From NCBI RefSeq assembly GCF_033100095.1, contig NZ_CP136921.1, forward strand, positions 1,706,501-1,770,500: a stretch of DNA of 64,000 nt, written 5' to 3'. The notes below the pieces were generated by a model. That model was given only the letters and a program-made list of their open reading frames with translations, did no database searches and was not told the origin of the DNA. This DNA is from Diaphorobacter limosus. GTDB taxonomy: Bacteria > Pseudomonadota > Gammaproteobacteria > Burkholderiales > Burkholderiaceae_C. Each line of letters opens with the position of its first letter. The stretch's first letter is position 1. The translations under genes were made by a program, and so were the position numbers. Positions 8,413 through 15,583 of the stretch are shown here, piece by piece.

Positions 8413-9476
8413 CGCAGCTCCAGCCGCGCCGGCCCGGCCTCTACGCCGCCTATCACCGCGGCGCGCGCAAAGCCCTCGCGCGCAAACAGCGCCAGCACCT
8501 CGTCCACGCTGTCCGGCGCGCAGGCCACCAGCAGGCCGCCCGATGTCTGTGGGTCGCTCGCCAGGGCCTGGGCCGTGGCCGGCAGGCCCGCGCCCAGCGC
8601 CACATCGGCGCCATAGCCGGCCCAGTTGCGGCCGCTGGCGCCGGTCACAAAGCCCTGCGCCGCCAGCTCCGCCACGCCGGGCAGCAGCGGCACGCGCGCC
8701 CAGTCAATGCGCACCGAGAGGCCGGCGCCGCGCGCCATCTCCAGGCCATGGCCGGCCAGGCCGAAGCCGGTCACGTCGGTGATGGCATGCACGCCGGGCA
8801 GATCCGCCAGCAGCGGGCCGGGGGTGTTGAGCTGCGTGGTGCTGGCGATCATCTCGCGGTAATGCGCGTCGGCCAGCTGCTCCTTCTTCAAGGCCGCCGA
8901 ATACACCCCCACGCCCAACGGCTTCGCCAAAACCAGCAGGTCGCCCGCCCGCGCGCCGGCGTTGCGGCGCACGCGATCCGGGTGCACCAGGCCCATGGCG
9001 ACCAGGCCGTAGATGGGCTCGACCGAGTCGATGGTGTGCCCGCCCGCGATGGGAATGCCGGCGGCGCGGCATACATCCTGCCCGCCGCGAATGATGGCGG
9101 CGATGACATCGACGGGCAGCTGGTTCACCGGCATGGCCACCAGCGCCAGCGCCATGATGGGCCGGCCACCCATGGCGTACACATCGCTCAGGGCGTTGGT
9201 GGCGGCGATGCGGCCAAACTCATACGGGTCGTCCACGATGGGCATGAAAAAGTCGGTGGTGGCCACCAGCGCCTGGCTGTCATTGAGCTGGTAGACCGCC
9301 GCATCGTCCGCCGTCTCTATGCCCACCAGCAGCTCCGGCGGCATGACGCCGGCCGCGCCGCTGGACTGCAGGATCTGCGCCAGCACCCCCGGCGCGATCT
9401 TGCAGCCGCAGCCGCCGCCATGCGATAGCGAGGTCAGGCGCGGCGTGAGGGTGGAGGCAGTGGGGGCAGCGGTCAT
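8409..9476 (-). CDS. selD: Selenide, water dikinase (selenophosphate synthase)
   Basis: 355 residues from ATG 9476. It makes selenophosphate from selenide and ATP, the selenium donor for selenocysteine and 2-selenouridine. The Gly/Cys loop LSHGGGCGCKIAPG holds the catalytic Cys (C23) and C25, so this is the Cys form, not a selenoprotein. The nucleotide-binding segments DDAAVYQL, TTDFFMPIVDDPYEFG, NALSDVYAMGG and DPQTSGGLL are all present. An upstream reading frame extends to 9623 but family alignment favours 9476. It is divergent from the yedE-soxYZ-mnmH cluster whose last gene uses its product, and overlaps the SLAC1 gene. Confidence 0.96.
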   Translation of the reverse strand: MTAAPTASTLTPRLTSLSHGGGCGCKIAPGVLAQILQSSGAAGVMPPELLVGIETADDAAVYQLNDSQALVATTDFFMPIVDDPYEFGRIAATNALSDVYAMGGRPIMALALVAMPVNQLPVDVIAAIIRGGQDVCRAAGIPIAGGHTIDSVEPIYGLVAMGLVHPDRVRRNAGARAGDLLVLAKPLGVGVYSAALKKEQLADAHYREMIASTTQLNTPGPLLADLPGVHAITDVTGFGLAGHGLEMARGAGLSVRIDWARVPLLPGVAELAAQGFVTGASGRNWAGYGADVALGAGLPATAQALASDPQTSGGLLVACAPDSVDEVLALFAREGFARAAVIGGVEAGPARLELR

Positions 9477-9544
9477 GGCGATGCGGAGCTGGGAGTGGGC
9501 AAGGGTCTGGATCATCCCAGATTCATGCGGCCGCGGGAGGGGGC

Positions 9545-9815
9545 GTTCGGTATGATCGACGGCTTCAGCGCTGTGCCGCGTGACGGCCGTCCCATGCGCC
9601 ACCCCGCGGGTCTGCCCAGGCAATGACCCGCGCCATCACCGCCCCAGCCAGCTCCCCCATATTCATCCCGCCGGATGGCGCGCGTGCGCGTGCCCCAGAA
9701 CAGGAACCCGCATGCCACCGCCCTCGTCCGCCATGCACCACCAGCGCCAGCGCCCCCGCGCCTGGCTGGCCGCGCTGCTGGCGGCTCCCGGTCTGGCCGG
9801 CATCCGGGGGCGCCC
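9545..9815 (+). promoter_or_regulatory. Structured leader region upstream of the yedE-soxYZ-mnmH cluster
   Basis: The 339-bp gap between selD and yedE contains a possible -10 box TATGAT (9551-9556), a perfect 10-nt palindrome GACGGCCGTC (9582-9591) and a strong hairpin with 8-bp arms CGCGGGTC (9605-9612) and GACCCGCG (9625-9632), whose inner part TGC-CCAG-GCA also pairs. If transcription starts near 9563 the mRNA has a ~250-nt leader. No clear -35 box was found. Function is inferred only; it could be a regulatory RNA structure or a protein-binding site. Confidence 0.35.
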
Positions 9816-9819
9816 ATGA
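9712..9819 (+). CDS. Candidate 35-residue leader peptide overlapping yedE
   Basis: A short frame with an AGGA ribosome-binding site (9702-9705) six bases before ATG 9712, ending in an ATGA overlap with the yedE start. The peptide has a basic stretch (HHQRQRPRAW) followed by LAALLAAPGLAG, resembling a short signal-like segment. It may be a translational-coupling leader or chance in GC-rich DNA. I do not recognise any family. Confidence 0.25.
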   Translation: MPPPSSAMHHQRQRPRAWLAALLAAPGLAGIRGRP

Positions 9820-10862
9820 CGCTGCTGTGGGCCGGATTCCTGCTGGGCTGCGCCTTTGGCATTGCCGCGCGCCTGGGGCGTTTTTGCCTGCTGCGCGGGC
9901 TGCGCCAGCATGGCCTTGCGGCCGCCCGCGAAAACGGCGGCGCGCCGGCGCTGCAGGCCTTCGCGCTGGCGCTGGCCGTGGCGCTGCTGGCCTCGCAGGC
10001 GCTGGCATGGGCGGGCCTGGCCGATCTGGCGCAGGCCCAGGTGGTGCGCGCCCGTTTTTCCGTGCCCGGCGTGCTGCTGGGCGGGCTGCTGTTTGGCTGC
10101 GGCATGGCGTTGGCGCGCGCGTGCGGCGCGCGTGCGCTGGTGCTGCTGGCCGGCGGCAACCTGCGCGCCCTGGTGACGCTGCTGTGTCTGGGCCTGGCGG
10201 CGCAGGCCACGCTGACCGGGGTGCTGGCGCCGCTGCGCCAATGGCTGCAGGGCTGGGGCCAGATCACGCTGGCGCATGCCACGCTGGCGCAGCAGCTGCA
10301 GGCCGGCGGCCTGCCGCCCACGGCCACGCTGGCCCTGGCCACCGGCCTGCCAGCGCTGGCGCTGCTGGCCTACGCCCTGTGGCAACCGGCGCTGCGCCAG
10401 AGCGCGGTGCAACTGTGGGCCGCCATGGCCATTGGCGCCCTGGTGGCCGCCGGATGGTGGATCACGGCCCAGGTGGGCGTGGATCCGTTCGAGCCGGCAC
10501 CACTCACATCACTGAGCTTCATCGGCCCCGTCGCCGAAGGCCTGCTGTACCTGCAACTAGCCGTGGGTCGGGGCGCCAGCGTAGGCCCGGCCATCGTCGC
10601 CGGCACGCTGGCGGGCGCCTTTGCCGCCGCGCTGCTCACGCGCAGCCTGCGCTGGGAGGGCTTCGAGCAGCCCGCGCGCCTGGCCGCATCGGCCCTGGGC
10701 GGCCTGCTGATGGGCCTGGGCGGCGTGCTGGCCGTGGGCTGCTCCATCGGCCAGGGGCTGTCCGGGCTGTCCACCCTGGCCTTTGCCAGCCTGCCCGCCG
10801 CCATCGGCATCGCGGGCGGCGCATCCATCACCCTGCGGCTGCAAGCCGCCCATACCCGTTGA
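9816..10862 (+). CDS. YeeE/YedE-family sulfur (thiosulfate or selenium) transporter
   Basis: 348 residues, about nine to ten membrane segments. The C-terminal signature GGLLMGLGGVLAVGCSIGQG and the N-terminal LGRFCLLRG are typical of YeeE/YedE (sulphur transport) proteins; the conserved Cys residues in these motifs guide thiosulfate through TsuA, the characterised member. YedE relatives are repeatedly found beside selenium genes. ATG 9816 is preceded by a GGGGG site; the longer frame from 9675 lacks family similarity. It is first in a run with a Tat flavoprotein, soxY, soxZ and mnmH, and divergent from selD. Confidence 0.9.
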   Translation: MTLLWAGFLLGCAFGIAARLGRFCLLRGLRQHGLAAARENGGAPALQAFALALAVALLASQALAWAGLADLAQAQVVRARFSVPGVLLGGLLFGCGMALARACGARALVLLAGGNLRALVTLLCLGLAAQATLTGVLAPLRQWLQGWGQITLAHATLAQQLQAGGLPPTATLALATGLPALALLAYALWQPALRQSAVQLWAAMAIGALVAAGWWITAQVGVDPFEPAPLTSLSFIGPVAEGLLYLQLAVGRGASVGPAIVAGTLAGAFAAALLTRSLRWEGFEQPARLAASALGGLLMGLGGVLAVGCSIGQGLSGLSTLAFASLPAAIGIAGGASITLRLQAAHTR

Positions 10863-10880
10863 CCCCCAAGGAGAACCGCC

Positions 10881-12218
10881 ATGAAACGCCGCAACTTTCT
10901 CATCAGCCCCCCCGCCCTGGCCCTGGGCGCGGCCGCCGTGCCCGCGCTGGCGCTGGCGGCGCCGGCCATCATCAGCCCGCAGGCGCGCATCCTGCCGCGC
11001 CAGGGCAAGGGCCCGCGCATCGTCATCTGCGGCGGTGGCTGGGGTGGCCTGACGGCGGCGCGCTACCTGCGCGAGCTGATTCCGAATGCCGACGTGGTGG
11101 TGCTGGAGCGCAACCCCAGCTTCTGGTCCGGCCCGATGAGCAACAAGTGGCTGGTGGACATCGTGGGCACCGACTTCGTGCAGCACGACATGCTGCGCCC
11201 GGCCAACCGCTACGGCTACCAGCTGCTGCAAACCGAGGTGACCGGCTTTGAGCGCGCCCAGAAGCTGGTGCGCACCACGCACGGCCTGGTGGAATACGAC
11301 TATCTGATCCTCTCGGGCGGCATCCGCGACGCCTGGGACGCCTGGTTTGGCGACGACCAACGCGCCATCGAGCACACGCGCCGGCATTACGCCAGCGCCT
11401 ATATCCCGAATCAGCAGATGTTTGGCCTCAAGCAGCGCGTGAAGGACTTCAAGGGCGGCACGCTGGTCATGACGCTGCCGCCACCGCCGCACCGCTGCCC
11501 ACCCTCGCCCTACGAGCGCGCCTGCCTGATCGCCTCGCACATCAAGAAGAACAAGATCCCCGGCAAGATCGTGATCCTCGATCCCAAGCCCAAGATCGCC
11601 CCCATCGGCATGGGCTACAAGCAGGCCTTCGAGGAGCTGTACGCCGACGTCATCACCCATGTGCCCAACGCCCGCGTGCAAGAGGTGGACCCGTTCAACA
11701 AGAAGATCAAGACCACCGCCGGCGAGCTGAAGTTCGACGAAGCCATCTTCATGCCACCGCACCAGGCGGCCGACATGGTCTGGCACGCCGGCCTGATCGG
11801 CAAGGACGCGGCGACCGGCAAACCCACCGGCTGGGCCGACATGCACCCGCGCCTGTTCCACGCGCACGGCGACGACAGCGTCTACTTTGTCGGCGACCTC
11901 ATGGGTGCCATCTCGCCACAGTTCGGCCACTACCCCAAGAGCGGCCATGTGGCCAACTACATCGGCCGCATCGTCGCCAAATACATTGCCCAGCGCGTGG
12001 CAGGCCAGGAGGTCAAGCCGCTGCTGCCCGACAACCTGTGCTACATGATGGTCAACACCGAGCCGCAGGAAGAAATCTCGGTCAAGTTCGAGTACGAGGT
12101 CGATCCCAGCGGCAAGGTGCTGCAGACCCAGATCGACATGGACGTGCGCAGCCCCGACCTGGTGAAGGAAGACTTCGCCTGGGCGCGCGGCATGTTCAGC
12201 GACTTCCTGGCCATCTGA
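10881..12218 (+). CDS. Flavocytochrome c sulfide dehydrogenase-type flavoprotein (FccB/SoxF-like)
   Basis: 445 residues with a Tat signal ([20 protein letters not shown]) and the FAD-binding fold IVICGGGWGG (residues ~47-56). PPPPHRCPPSPYERACLIA and NLCYMMVNTEPQEEISVKFEY match FCSD flavoproteins, including the cysteines at the two positions that form the redox disulfide next to FAD. Acts in the periplasm, oxidising sulfide or persulfide. No cytochrome subunit (FccA/SoxE) is encoded next to it, so its electron acceptor is unknown. A GGAG site precedes ATG 10881; soxY begins one base after its stop. Confidence 0.9.
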   Translation: MKRRNFLISPPALALGAAAVPALALAAPAIISPQARILPRQGKGPRIVICGGGWGGLTAARYLRELIPNADVVVLERNPSFWSGPMSNKWLVDIVGTDFVQHDMLRPANRYGYQLLQTEVTGFERAQKLVRTTHGLVEYDYLILSGGIRDAWDAWFGDDQRAIEHTRRHYASAYIPNQQMFGLKQRVKDFKGGTLVMTLPPPPHRCPPSPYERACLIASHIKKNKIPGKIVILDPKPKIAPIGMGYKQAFEELYADVITHVPNARVQEVDPFNKKIKTTAGELKFDEAIFMPPHQAADMVWHAGLIGKDAATGKPTGWADMHPRLFHAHGDDSVYFVGDLMGAISPQFGHYPKSGHVANYIGRIVAKYIAQRVAGQEVKPLLPDNLCYMMVNTEPQEEISVKFEYEVDPSGKVLQTQIDMDVRSPDLVKEDFAWARGMFSDFLAI

Positions 12219-12219
12219 C

Positions 12220-12699
12220 ATGCGCCAGCCCCACCCCACCCGAAGAAGCCTGGTCGCCGCCGGCGCCGCCCTGGCCCTGCCCGGCACCGTGCTGGCGCAG
12301 GCCAAGGCGCCGCTGGTCGGGCCGCTGGCGCCCAACCCGCAGGCGTTCAGGCAGGCCATGGAGCAGTTCATCGGCAAGGCCCGGCCCCAGGCCGATGGGC
12401 TGCTGCTGGACGTGCCGGTACTGGCCGACAACCCCAGCGGCGTGCCGGTCAAGGTCAAGATCACCCTGCCCATCACCGAGCAGGACTGGTGCGAAGAGAT
12501 CATCGTGCTGGCCGAGCTCAACCCCTCGCCCCTGGCCTGCCGCCTGCAGTTCACGGCTGCGGCAGGCACGGCCGAGGCATCGGTGCGGCTGCGCCTGGCG
12601 CAGTCGCAAACCGTCCACGCTCTGGCGCGCATGAAAAGCGGCAAGGTGCTGGCCACCAAACAGGCCGTCACCGTGGCCGCCAGCGGCTGCGGTATGTAA
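12220..12699 (+). CDS. soxY: SoxY-type sulfur carrier protein
   Basis: 159 residues with a Tat-type signal (RRSLVAAGAALALPG, residues 8-22). The central beta-sandwich segment LADNPSGVPVKVKITLPI is typical of SoxY, which carries sulfur intermediates on a C-terminal cysteine. The chain ends SGCGM rather than the usual GGCGG, but the swinging-arm Cys (C157) is kept. Partnered with SoxZ 21 bp downstream. No soxA, soxX, soxB or soxCD in the window, so this pair probably serves a purpose other than complete thiosulfate oxidation. Confidence 0.9.
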   Translation: MRQPHPTRRSLVAAGAALALPGTVLAQAKAPLVGPLAPNPQAFRQAMEQFIGKARPQADGLLLDVPVLADNPSGVPVKVKITLPITEQDWCEEIIVLAELNPSPLACRLQFTAAAGTAEASVRLRLAQSQTVHALARMKSGKVLATKQAVTVAASGCGM

Positions 12700-12720
12700 A
12701 GACGCACCAAGGACGACGCA

Positions 12721-13047
12721 ATGCAGAAACCACCCCGCACCTGGATCAGCAACGCCACGCCCAAGCAAGGCGAGCTTGTGCGCGTGCGTGCGCAGATCGA
12801 ACACACCATGGAAAGCGGCCTGCGCACCGACGCCGCAGGCCAGATCCGGCCGCGCAACATCGTCACACGCTTCGAGGCGCGCCTGGGGCCAACCCTGCTG
12901 CTGGCCTGGGAGCCGGGCATCTCGGTCGCGCCCAACCCGTACATCGAGTTCACCTTTCTGGCGCGCGAAAGCGGCGAGCTGCACCTGCTCTGGAAGGACG
13001 ATGCCGGCCAGACGCTGAGCGCGCAAAAGACCATCACGCTGGGCTGA
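12721..13047 (+). CDS. soxZ: SoxZ-type sulfur carrier subunit
   Basis: 108 residues, no signal peptide, expected to be exported as a heterodimer with Tat-exported SoxY. Opening PRTWISNATPKQGELVRVRA and the pattern IEHTMESGLR...NPYIEFTFLARESGELHLLW match SoxZ. It lacks a carrier Cys, as expected for this subunit. It lies between soxY and mnmH on the same strand. Confidence 0.93.
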   Translation: MQKPPRTWISNATPKQGELVRVRAQIEHTMESGLRTDAAGQIRPRNIVTRFEARLGPTLLLAWEPGISVAPNPYIEFTFLARESGELHLLWKDDAGQTLSAQKTITLG

Positions 13048-13095
13048 TCCTGGCTGGTCTATAGTGGGCGCCCCCTGCCCATCGCAGCCCAGCCC

Positions 13096-14145
13096 GTGTC
13101 CCACCACCGCCCCACCCGCCCCGCCGACCGCCACGGCTTCGACGCCATCATCGACGCGCGCTCGCCCGCCGAGTTTGCCGAAGACCATATCCCCGGCGCC
13201 ATCAACTGCCCGGTGCTCGACGACGCCGAGCGCGCCACCGTCGGCACCCTCTACGCGCAGCAGGGCGCCTTCGAGGCCCGGCGCGTGGGCGGTGCCATGG
13301 TTGCCGCCAACCTGGCGCGCCACCTGCGCCAACAGTTTGCCGACAAGCCCCAGGGCTGGCGCCCGCTGATCTACTGCTGGCGCGGCGGCATGAGGAGCGG
13401 CTCCATGGTGCAATGGTTGCGCCTGGTGGGCTGGGACGCACAGCAACTCGCCGGCGGCTACAAGGCCTTCCGCCGCCATGTGATCGAGCAGATCGCCGCC
13501 CTGGTGCCACGGCTGGATCTGCGCGTGCTGGTCGGCGCCACCGGCAGCGCCAAGACACGCGTGCTGCAGGCCCTGGCCAGCCAGGGCGCACAGGTGCTGG
13601 ACCTGGAGCACTGCGCGCGCCACAAGGGCTCGCTGCTGGGCGCAATGCCCGGCGTTGAGCAACCCTCGCAAAAAAACTTCGAAACGCAGATCGCCACGGC
13701 GCTGGAAGGCTTTGACCTGTCGCGCCCGGTCTATGTGGAGGGCGAGAGCGCGCGCATCGGCCGCCTGTCCCTGCCCGTGCCCCTGGTGCAACGCCTGCGC
13801 GCCGGCGCCTGCCTGGAAATCCAGGCCACGCCCGAGGAGCGCCTGGCCTACCTGCTGCGCGACTACGCCTACCTGGGCGACGACCCCGAGGCCCTGGCCC
13901 AGCGCCTGGAGGCGCTGACCGAGCTGCACGGCAAGGAGGTGGTTCAGCGCTGGCAGACCTGGGCCCGCGCGCGACAACTGGCGCCGCTGTTCGACGAACT
14001 GATGCGGCTGCACTATGACCCGCACTACGGCCGCTCGCAGGCGCACAACTTTGCGCAGTGGCAGGCCCGCCGCGTCGTGGCGGCAACTGATCTTTCGGAC
14101 GCCGGGATAGAGCGCCTGGCACAGACGGTCTCGGCCTCCGCCTAA
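13096..14145 (+). CDS. mnmH: tRNA 2-selenouridine synthase
   Basis: 349 residues, GTG start at 13096. An N-terminal rhodanese domain has the active Cys in IYCWRGGMRSG (C94); the C-terminal P-loop domain has GATGSAKT at 147-154, in which Ala replaces the last Gly of a standard Walker A. MnmH (SelU/YbbB) geranylates 2-thiouridine at tRNA position 34 and then replaces the sulfur with selenium from selenophosphate. Its selenium donor is made by the nearby, divergent selD. The stop codon TAA lies inside the first GGGGTCAGA-type repeat, marking the edge of the toxin-antitoxin pocket. Confidence 0.95.
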   Translation: MSHHRPTRPADRHGFDAIIDARSPAEFAEDHIPGAINCPVLDDAERATVGTLYAQQGAFEARRVGGAMVAANLARHLRQQFADKPQGWRPLIYCWRGGMRSGSMVQWLRLVGWDAQQLAGGYKAFRRHVIEQIAALVPRLDLRVLVGATGSAKTRVLQALASQGAQVLDLEHCARHKGSLLGAMPGVEQPSQKNFETQIATALEGFDLSRPVYVEGESARIGRLSLPVPLVQRLRAGACLEIQATPEERLAYLLRDYAYLGDDPEALAQRLEALTELHGKEVVQRWQTWARARQLAPLFDELMRLHYDPHYGRSQAHNFAQWQARRVVAATDLSDAGIERLAQTVSASA

Positions 14146-14166
14146 TTGGGGTCAGATTCCAATTAA
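14143..14166 (-). repeat. GGGGTCAGA-type 24-bp repeat, copy R1
   Basis: Core AATTGGGGTCAGATTCCAAT, an imperfect inverted repeat. It supplies the mnmH stop codon and is inverted relative to copies R2-R7, so the toxin-antitoxin pairs lie between oppositely oriented copies. Confidence 0.75.
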
Positions 14167-14173
14167 TCATCAT

Positions 14174-14203
14174 TGATGCGGTCGCATCATGATGCACTAG
14201 AAT
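14174..14203 (+). promoter_or_regulatory. Operator/promoter of the first toxin-antitoxin pair
   Basis: A perfect palindrome TGATGCG-GT-CGCATCA (14174-14189) followed at once by a third half-site TGATGCA, and a -10-like TAGAAT at 14198-14203. Ribbon-helix-helix antitoxins normally repress their own operon through such sites; the assignment is inferred from position, 38 bp before the start codon. Confidence 0.55.
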
Positions 14204-14240
14204 CAAAAGACAATGCGATTGTGGAAGAAGGAGGCACGCC

Positions 14241-14486
14241 ATGCGCACCACGGTTGATCTGGACTACGACACCTTGATAGCCGCCAAGGAAATTGCCCGC
14301 ATGGAAAACACCAGCCTGGGCAAGGTCATCTCACGCCTGGTGCGCCAGGCACTGACGGGCAACGCGACAGCGCAAGCCGCCAGCAGCCCGGCCACCTCGG
14401 CCACGGGCTTTGTTCCCTTTGAGGCCCGCGGCGTCGTGGTCAGCAACGAGTTGATCGATCGCCTGCGCGACAACGACGGGGTGTAG
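14241..14486 (+). CDS. Ribbon-helix-helix (CopG/VapB-like) antitoxin
   Basis: 81 residues. The N-terminus MRTTVDLDYDTLIAAKEIAR is a ribbon-helix-helix DNA-binding motif; the C-terminal part (from residue ~50) would bind the toxin. AAGGAGG lies 6 bases before the ATG. Four bases separate its stop from the PIN toxin gene. Expected to neutralise the toxin and repress the operon at the palindrome just upstream. Confidence 0.88.
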   Translation: MRTTVDLDYDTLIAAKEIARMENTSLGKVISRLVRQALTGNATAQAASSPATSATGFVPFEARGVVVSNELIDRLRDNDGV

Positions 14487-14489
14487 GCC

Positions 14490-14924
14490 ATGCGCGCCCT
14501 GCTGGACATCAACGTCCTGATCGCCTTGCTGGACGCGGCGCACATGCACCACGCCCGCGCCACGCAATGGCTGCAACAGGAAATTGCCCATGGCTGGGCC
14601 TCCTGCCCGCTCACGCAAAACGGTTGCCTGCGCATCATGGCCCAGCCCGCCTACCCCCAGGCCCTGCCGCTGGCCGCCGTCGCCAGCCGCCTGGCACAGG
14701 CCGCCGCACACCCCGCGCACGCCTTTCTGGCCGACGACTACAGCCTGCTGGACGCGGGCCAGCTGCACTGGCAGCACCTGCTGGGTCACCGGCAAATTAC
14801 CGACAGCTACCTGCTCGGCCTGGCCGTGCGCCACCAATGCCGCTTTGTCAGCTTTGACGCGCGACTGAGCCTCAACGTCGTCCCCGGCGCCAGGCCGGAG
14901 CATCTGGTGACTCTGCAATCATGA
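14490..14924 (+). CDS. PIN-domain toxin (VapC-like ribonuclease)
   Basis: 144 residues. The PIN fold is shown by LLDINVLIALLD (acidic residue D6), the C-terminal ITDSYLLGLAV and FVSFDARL with further acidic residues that bind Mg2+. Family members are site-specific RNases that cut tRNA or rRNA loops. It is paired with the RHH antitoxin upstream and is the end of the first toxin-antitoxin operon. The neighbourhood of repeats suggests the module was acquired. Confidence 0.9.
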   Translation: MRALLDINVLIALLDAAHMHHARATQWLQQEIAHGWASCPLTQNGCLRIMAQPAYPQALPLAAVASRLAQAAAHPAHAFLADDYSLLDAGQLHWQHLLGHRQITDSYLLGLAVRHQCRFVSFDARLSLNVVPGARPEHLVTLQS

Positions 14925-14989
14925 AATAGGTGTCTGGCTTCGGTTACTCATGCATAGGCAAATTGGGCCTTTACGCTTGTTGGTGGCGC

Positions 14990-15133
14990 GCGAGCAGCTC
15001 CTCTTTTTGATGTGGCTGGCCGGGTTTCGCCCCGGCAGACGAGGCACTGTTCTTTGCTTCGAAGCAAAAGGAAGTGAGTGTGCCGCCGGGCACCCATCCC
15101 GGCCAGTGACATCAAAAAAAGAGCTGCTCACGC
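14990..15133. repeat. Inverted-repeat hairpin element
   Basis: The left arm 14990-15024 (GCGAGCAGCTCCTCTTTTTG, then ATGTGGCTGGCCGGG) and right arm 15098-15133 (CCCGGCCAGTGACATC, then A/G-rich GAGCTGCTCACGC) are near-complementary over ~35 bp. The enclosed part has a smaller palindrome TTTGCTTCGAAGCAAA. The right arm recurs at 16397-16441. Confidence 0.65.
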
Positions 15134-15160
15134 AATACCAGCAAGCGCTGGAGTCAAAAT

Positions 15161-15248
15161 TTAATTCGAATCTGACCCCAATTACACCGAGATTTAATTG
15201 GAATCTGACCCCAATTACACCAATTACATTGGAATCTGACCCCAATTA
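15161..15248 (+). repeat. GGGGTCAGA-type repeats, copies R2-R4 in tandem
   Basis: Three copies at 15161-15184, 15194-15217 and 15225-15248, each with core GGAATCTGACCCCAATTA (R2 has TTCG for TTGG). Spacing 9 and 7 bp. Same orientation as R5-R7, opposite to R1. Confidence 0.8.
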
Positions 15249-15268
15249 CATCACCGACAAACCACAGC

Positions 15269-15297
15269 GACGTACAATACTATGACTTGTATACGTC
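15269..15297 (+). promoter_or_regulatory. Operator/promoter of the second toxin-antitoxin pair
   Basis: An imperfect dyad GACGTACAA (15269-15277) and TTGTATACGTC (15287-15297) around TACTATGAC, which also offers -10-like hexamers. It lies just before a GGAGG site and the antitoxin ATG at 15314, where an autorepressing antitoxin would bind. Inferred. Confidence 0.45.
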
Positions 15298-15313
15298 ACA
15301 CGGAGGTCACCCC

Positions 15314-15583
15314 ATGCAGACCAAGCTGACCCTGCGGCTGGACGCACACCTGATCGCACAGGCCAAGGCGCGGGCGCAGCGACAGGGCAAATCGCTTTCT
15401 CAAGTAGTAGCCGACTATTTTGCGCAGTTCACTTCCACCACCACCCCCAACGCCACACAGTACGAGCGGCCACTGCCTCCTCTCGTGACATCGCTGCAAG
15501 GCGTGCTCAAGGATGCGGCCGGGCCGTTGACGGACGACGGGCGGCAAGCCTATTACGACCACCTGGATGTCAAACACCAATGA
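15314..15583 (+). CDS. Antitoxin, ribbon-helix-helix type
   Basis: 89 residues. ATG 15314 has a strong GGAGG site 8 bases upstream; an earlier in-frame TTG/ATG at 15287 lacks one. The opening MQTKLTLRLDAHLIAQAKAR with SLSQVVADYF is a ribbon-helix-helix motif, and the tail from ~50 is likely to bind the toxin. Its stop overlaps the toxin start by 4 nt. Confidence 0.85.
   Translation: MQTKLTLRLDAHLIAQAKARAQRQGKSLSQVVADYFAQFTSTTTPNATQYERPLPPLVTSLQGVLKDAAGPLTDDGRQAYYDHLDVKHQ

Larger units (their letters stand above)
14925..15313. other. Gene-free stretch between the two toxin-antitoxin pairs
   Basis: It holds a large inverted-repeat element (14990-15133), three copies of the 24-bp GGGGTCAGA repeat (15161-15248) and an operator-like dyad (15269-15297). 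I see no gene; the open frame across it is made of repeat sequence. Confidence 0.7.

Noticed and set aside
8409..9476. SelD as a selenoprotein
   Set aside because: The active-site position is Cys (GGCGCK), not an in-frame TGA.
10557..13037. 826-codon minus-strand frame opposite the flavoprotein and soxYZ
   Set aside because: Low-complexity shadow; the plus strand has well-supported genes.
14950..15285. 111-residue frame between the toxin-antitoxin pairs
   Set aside because: It consists of repeat and hairpin sequence with no ribosome-binding site or family similarity.
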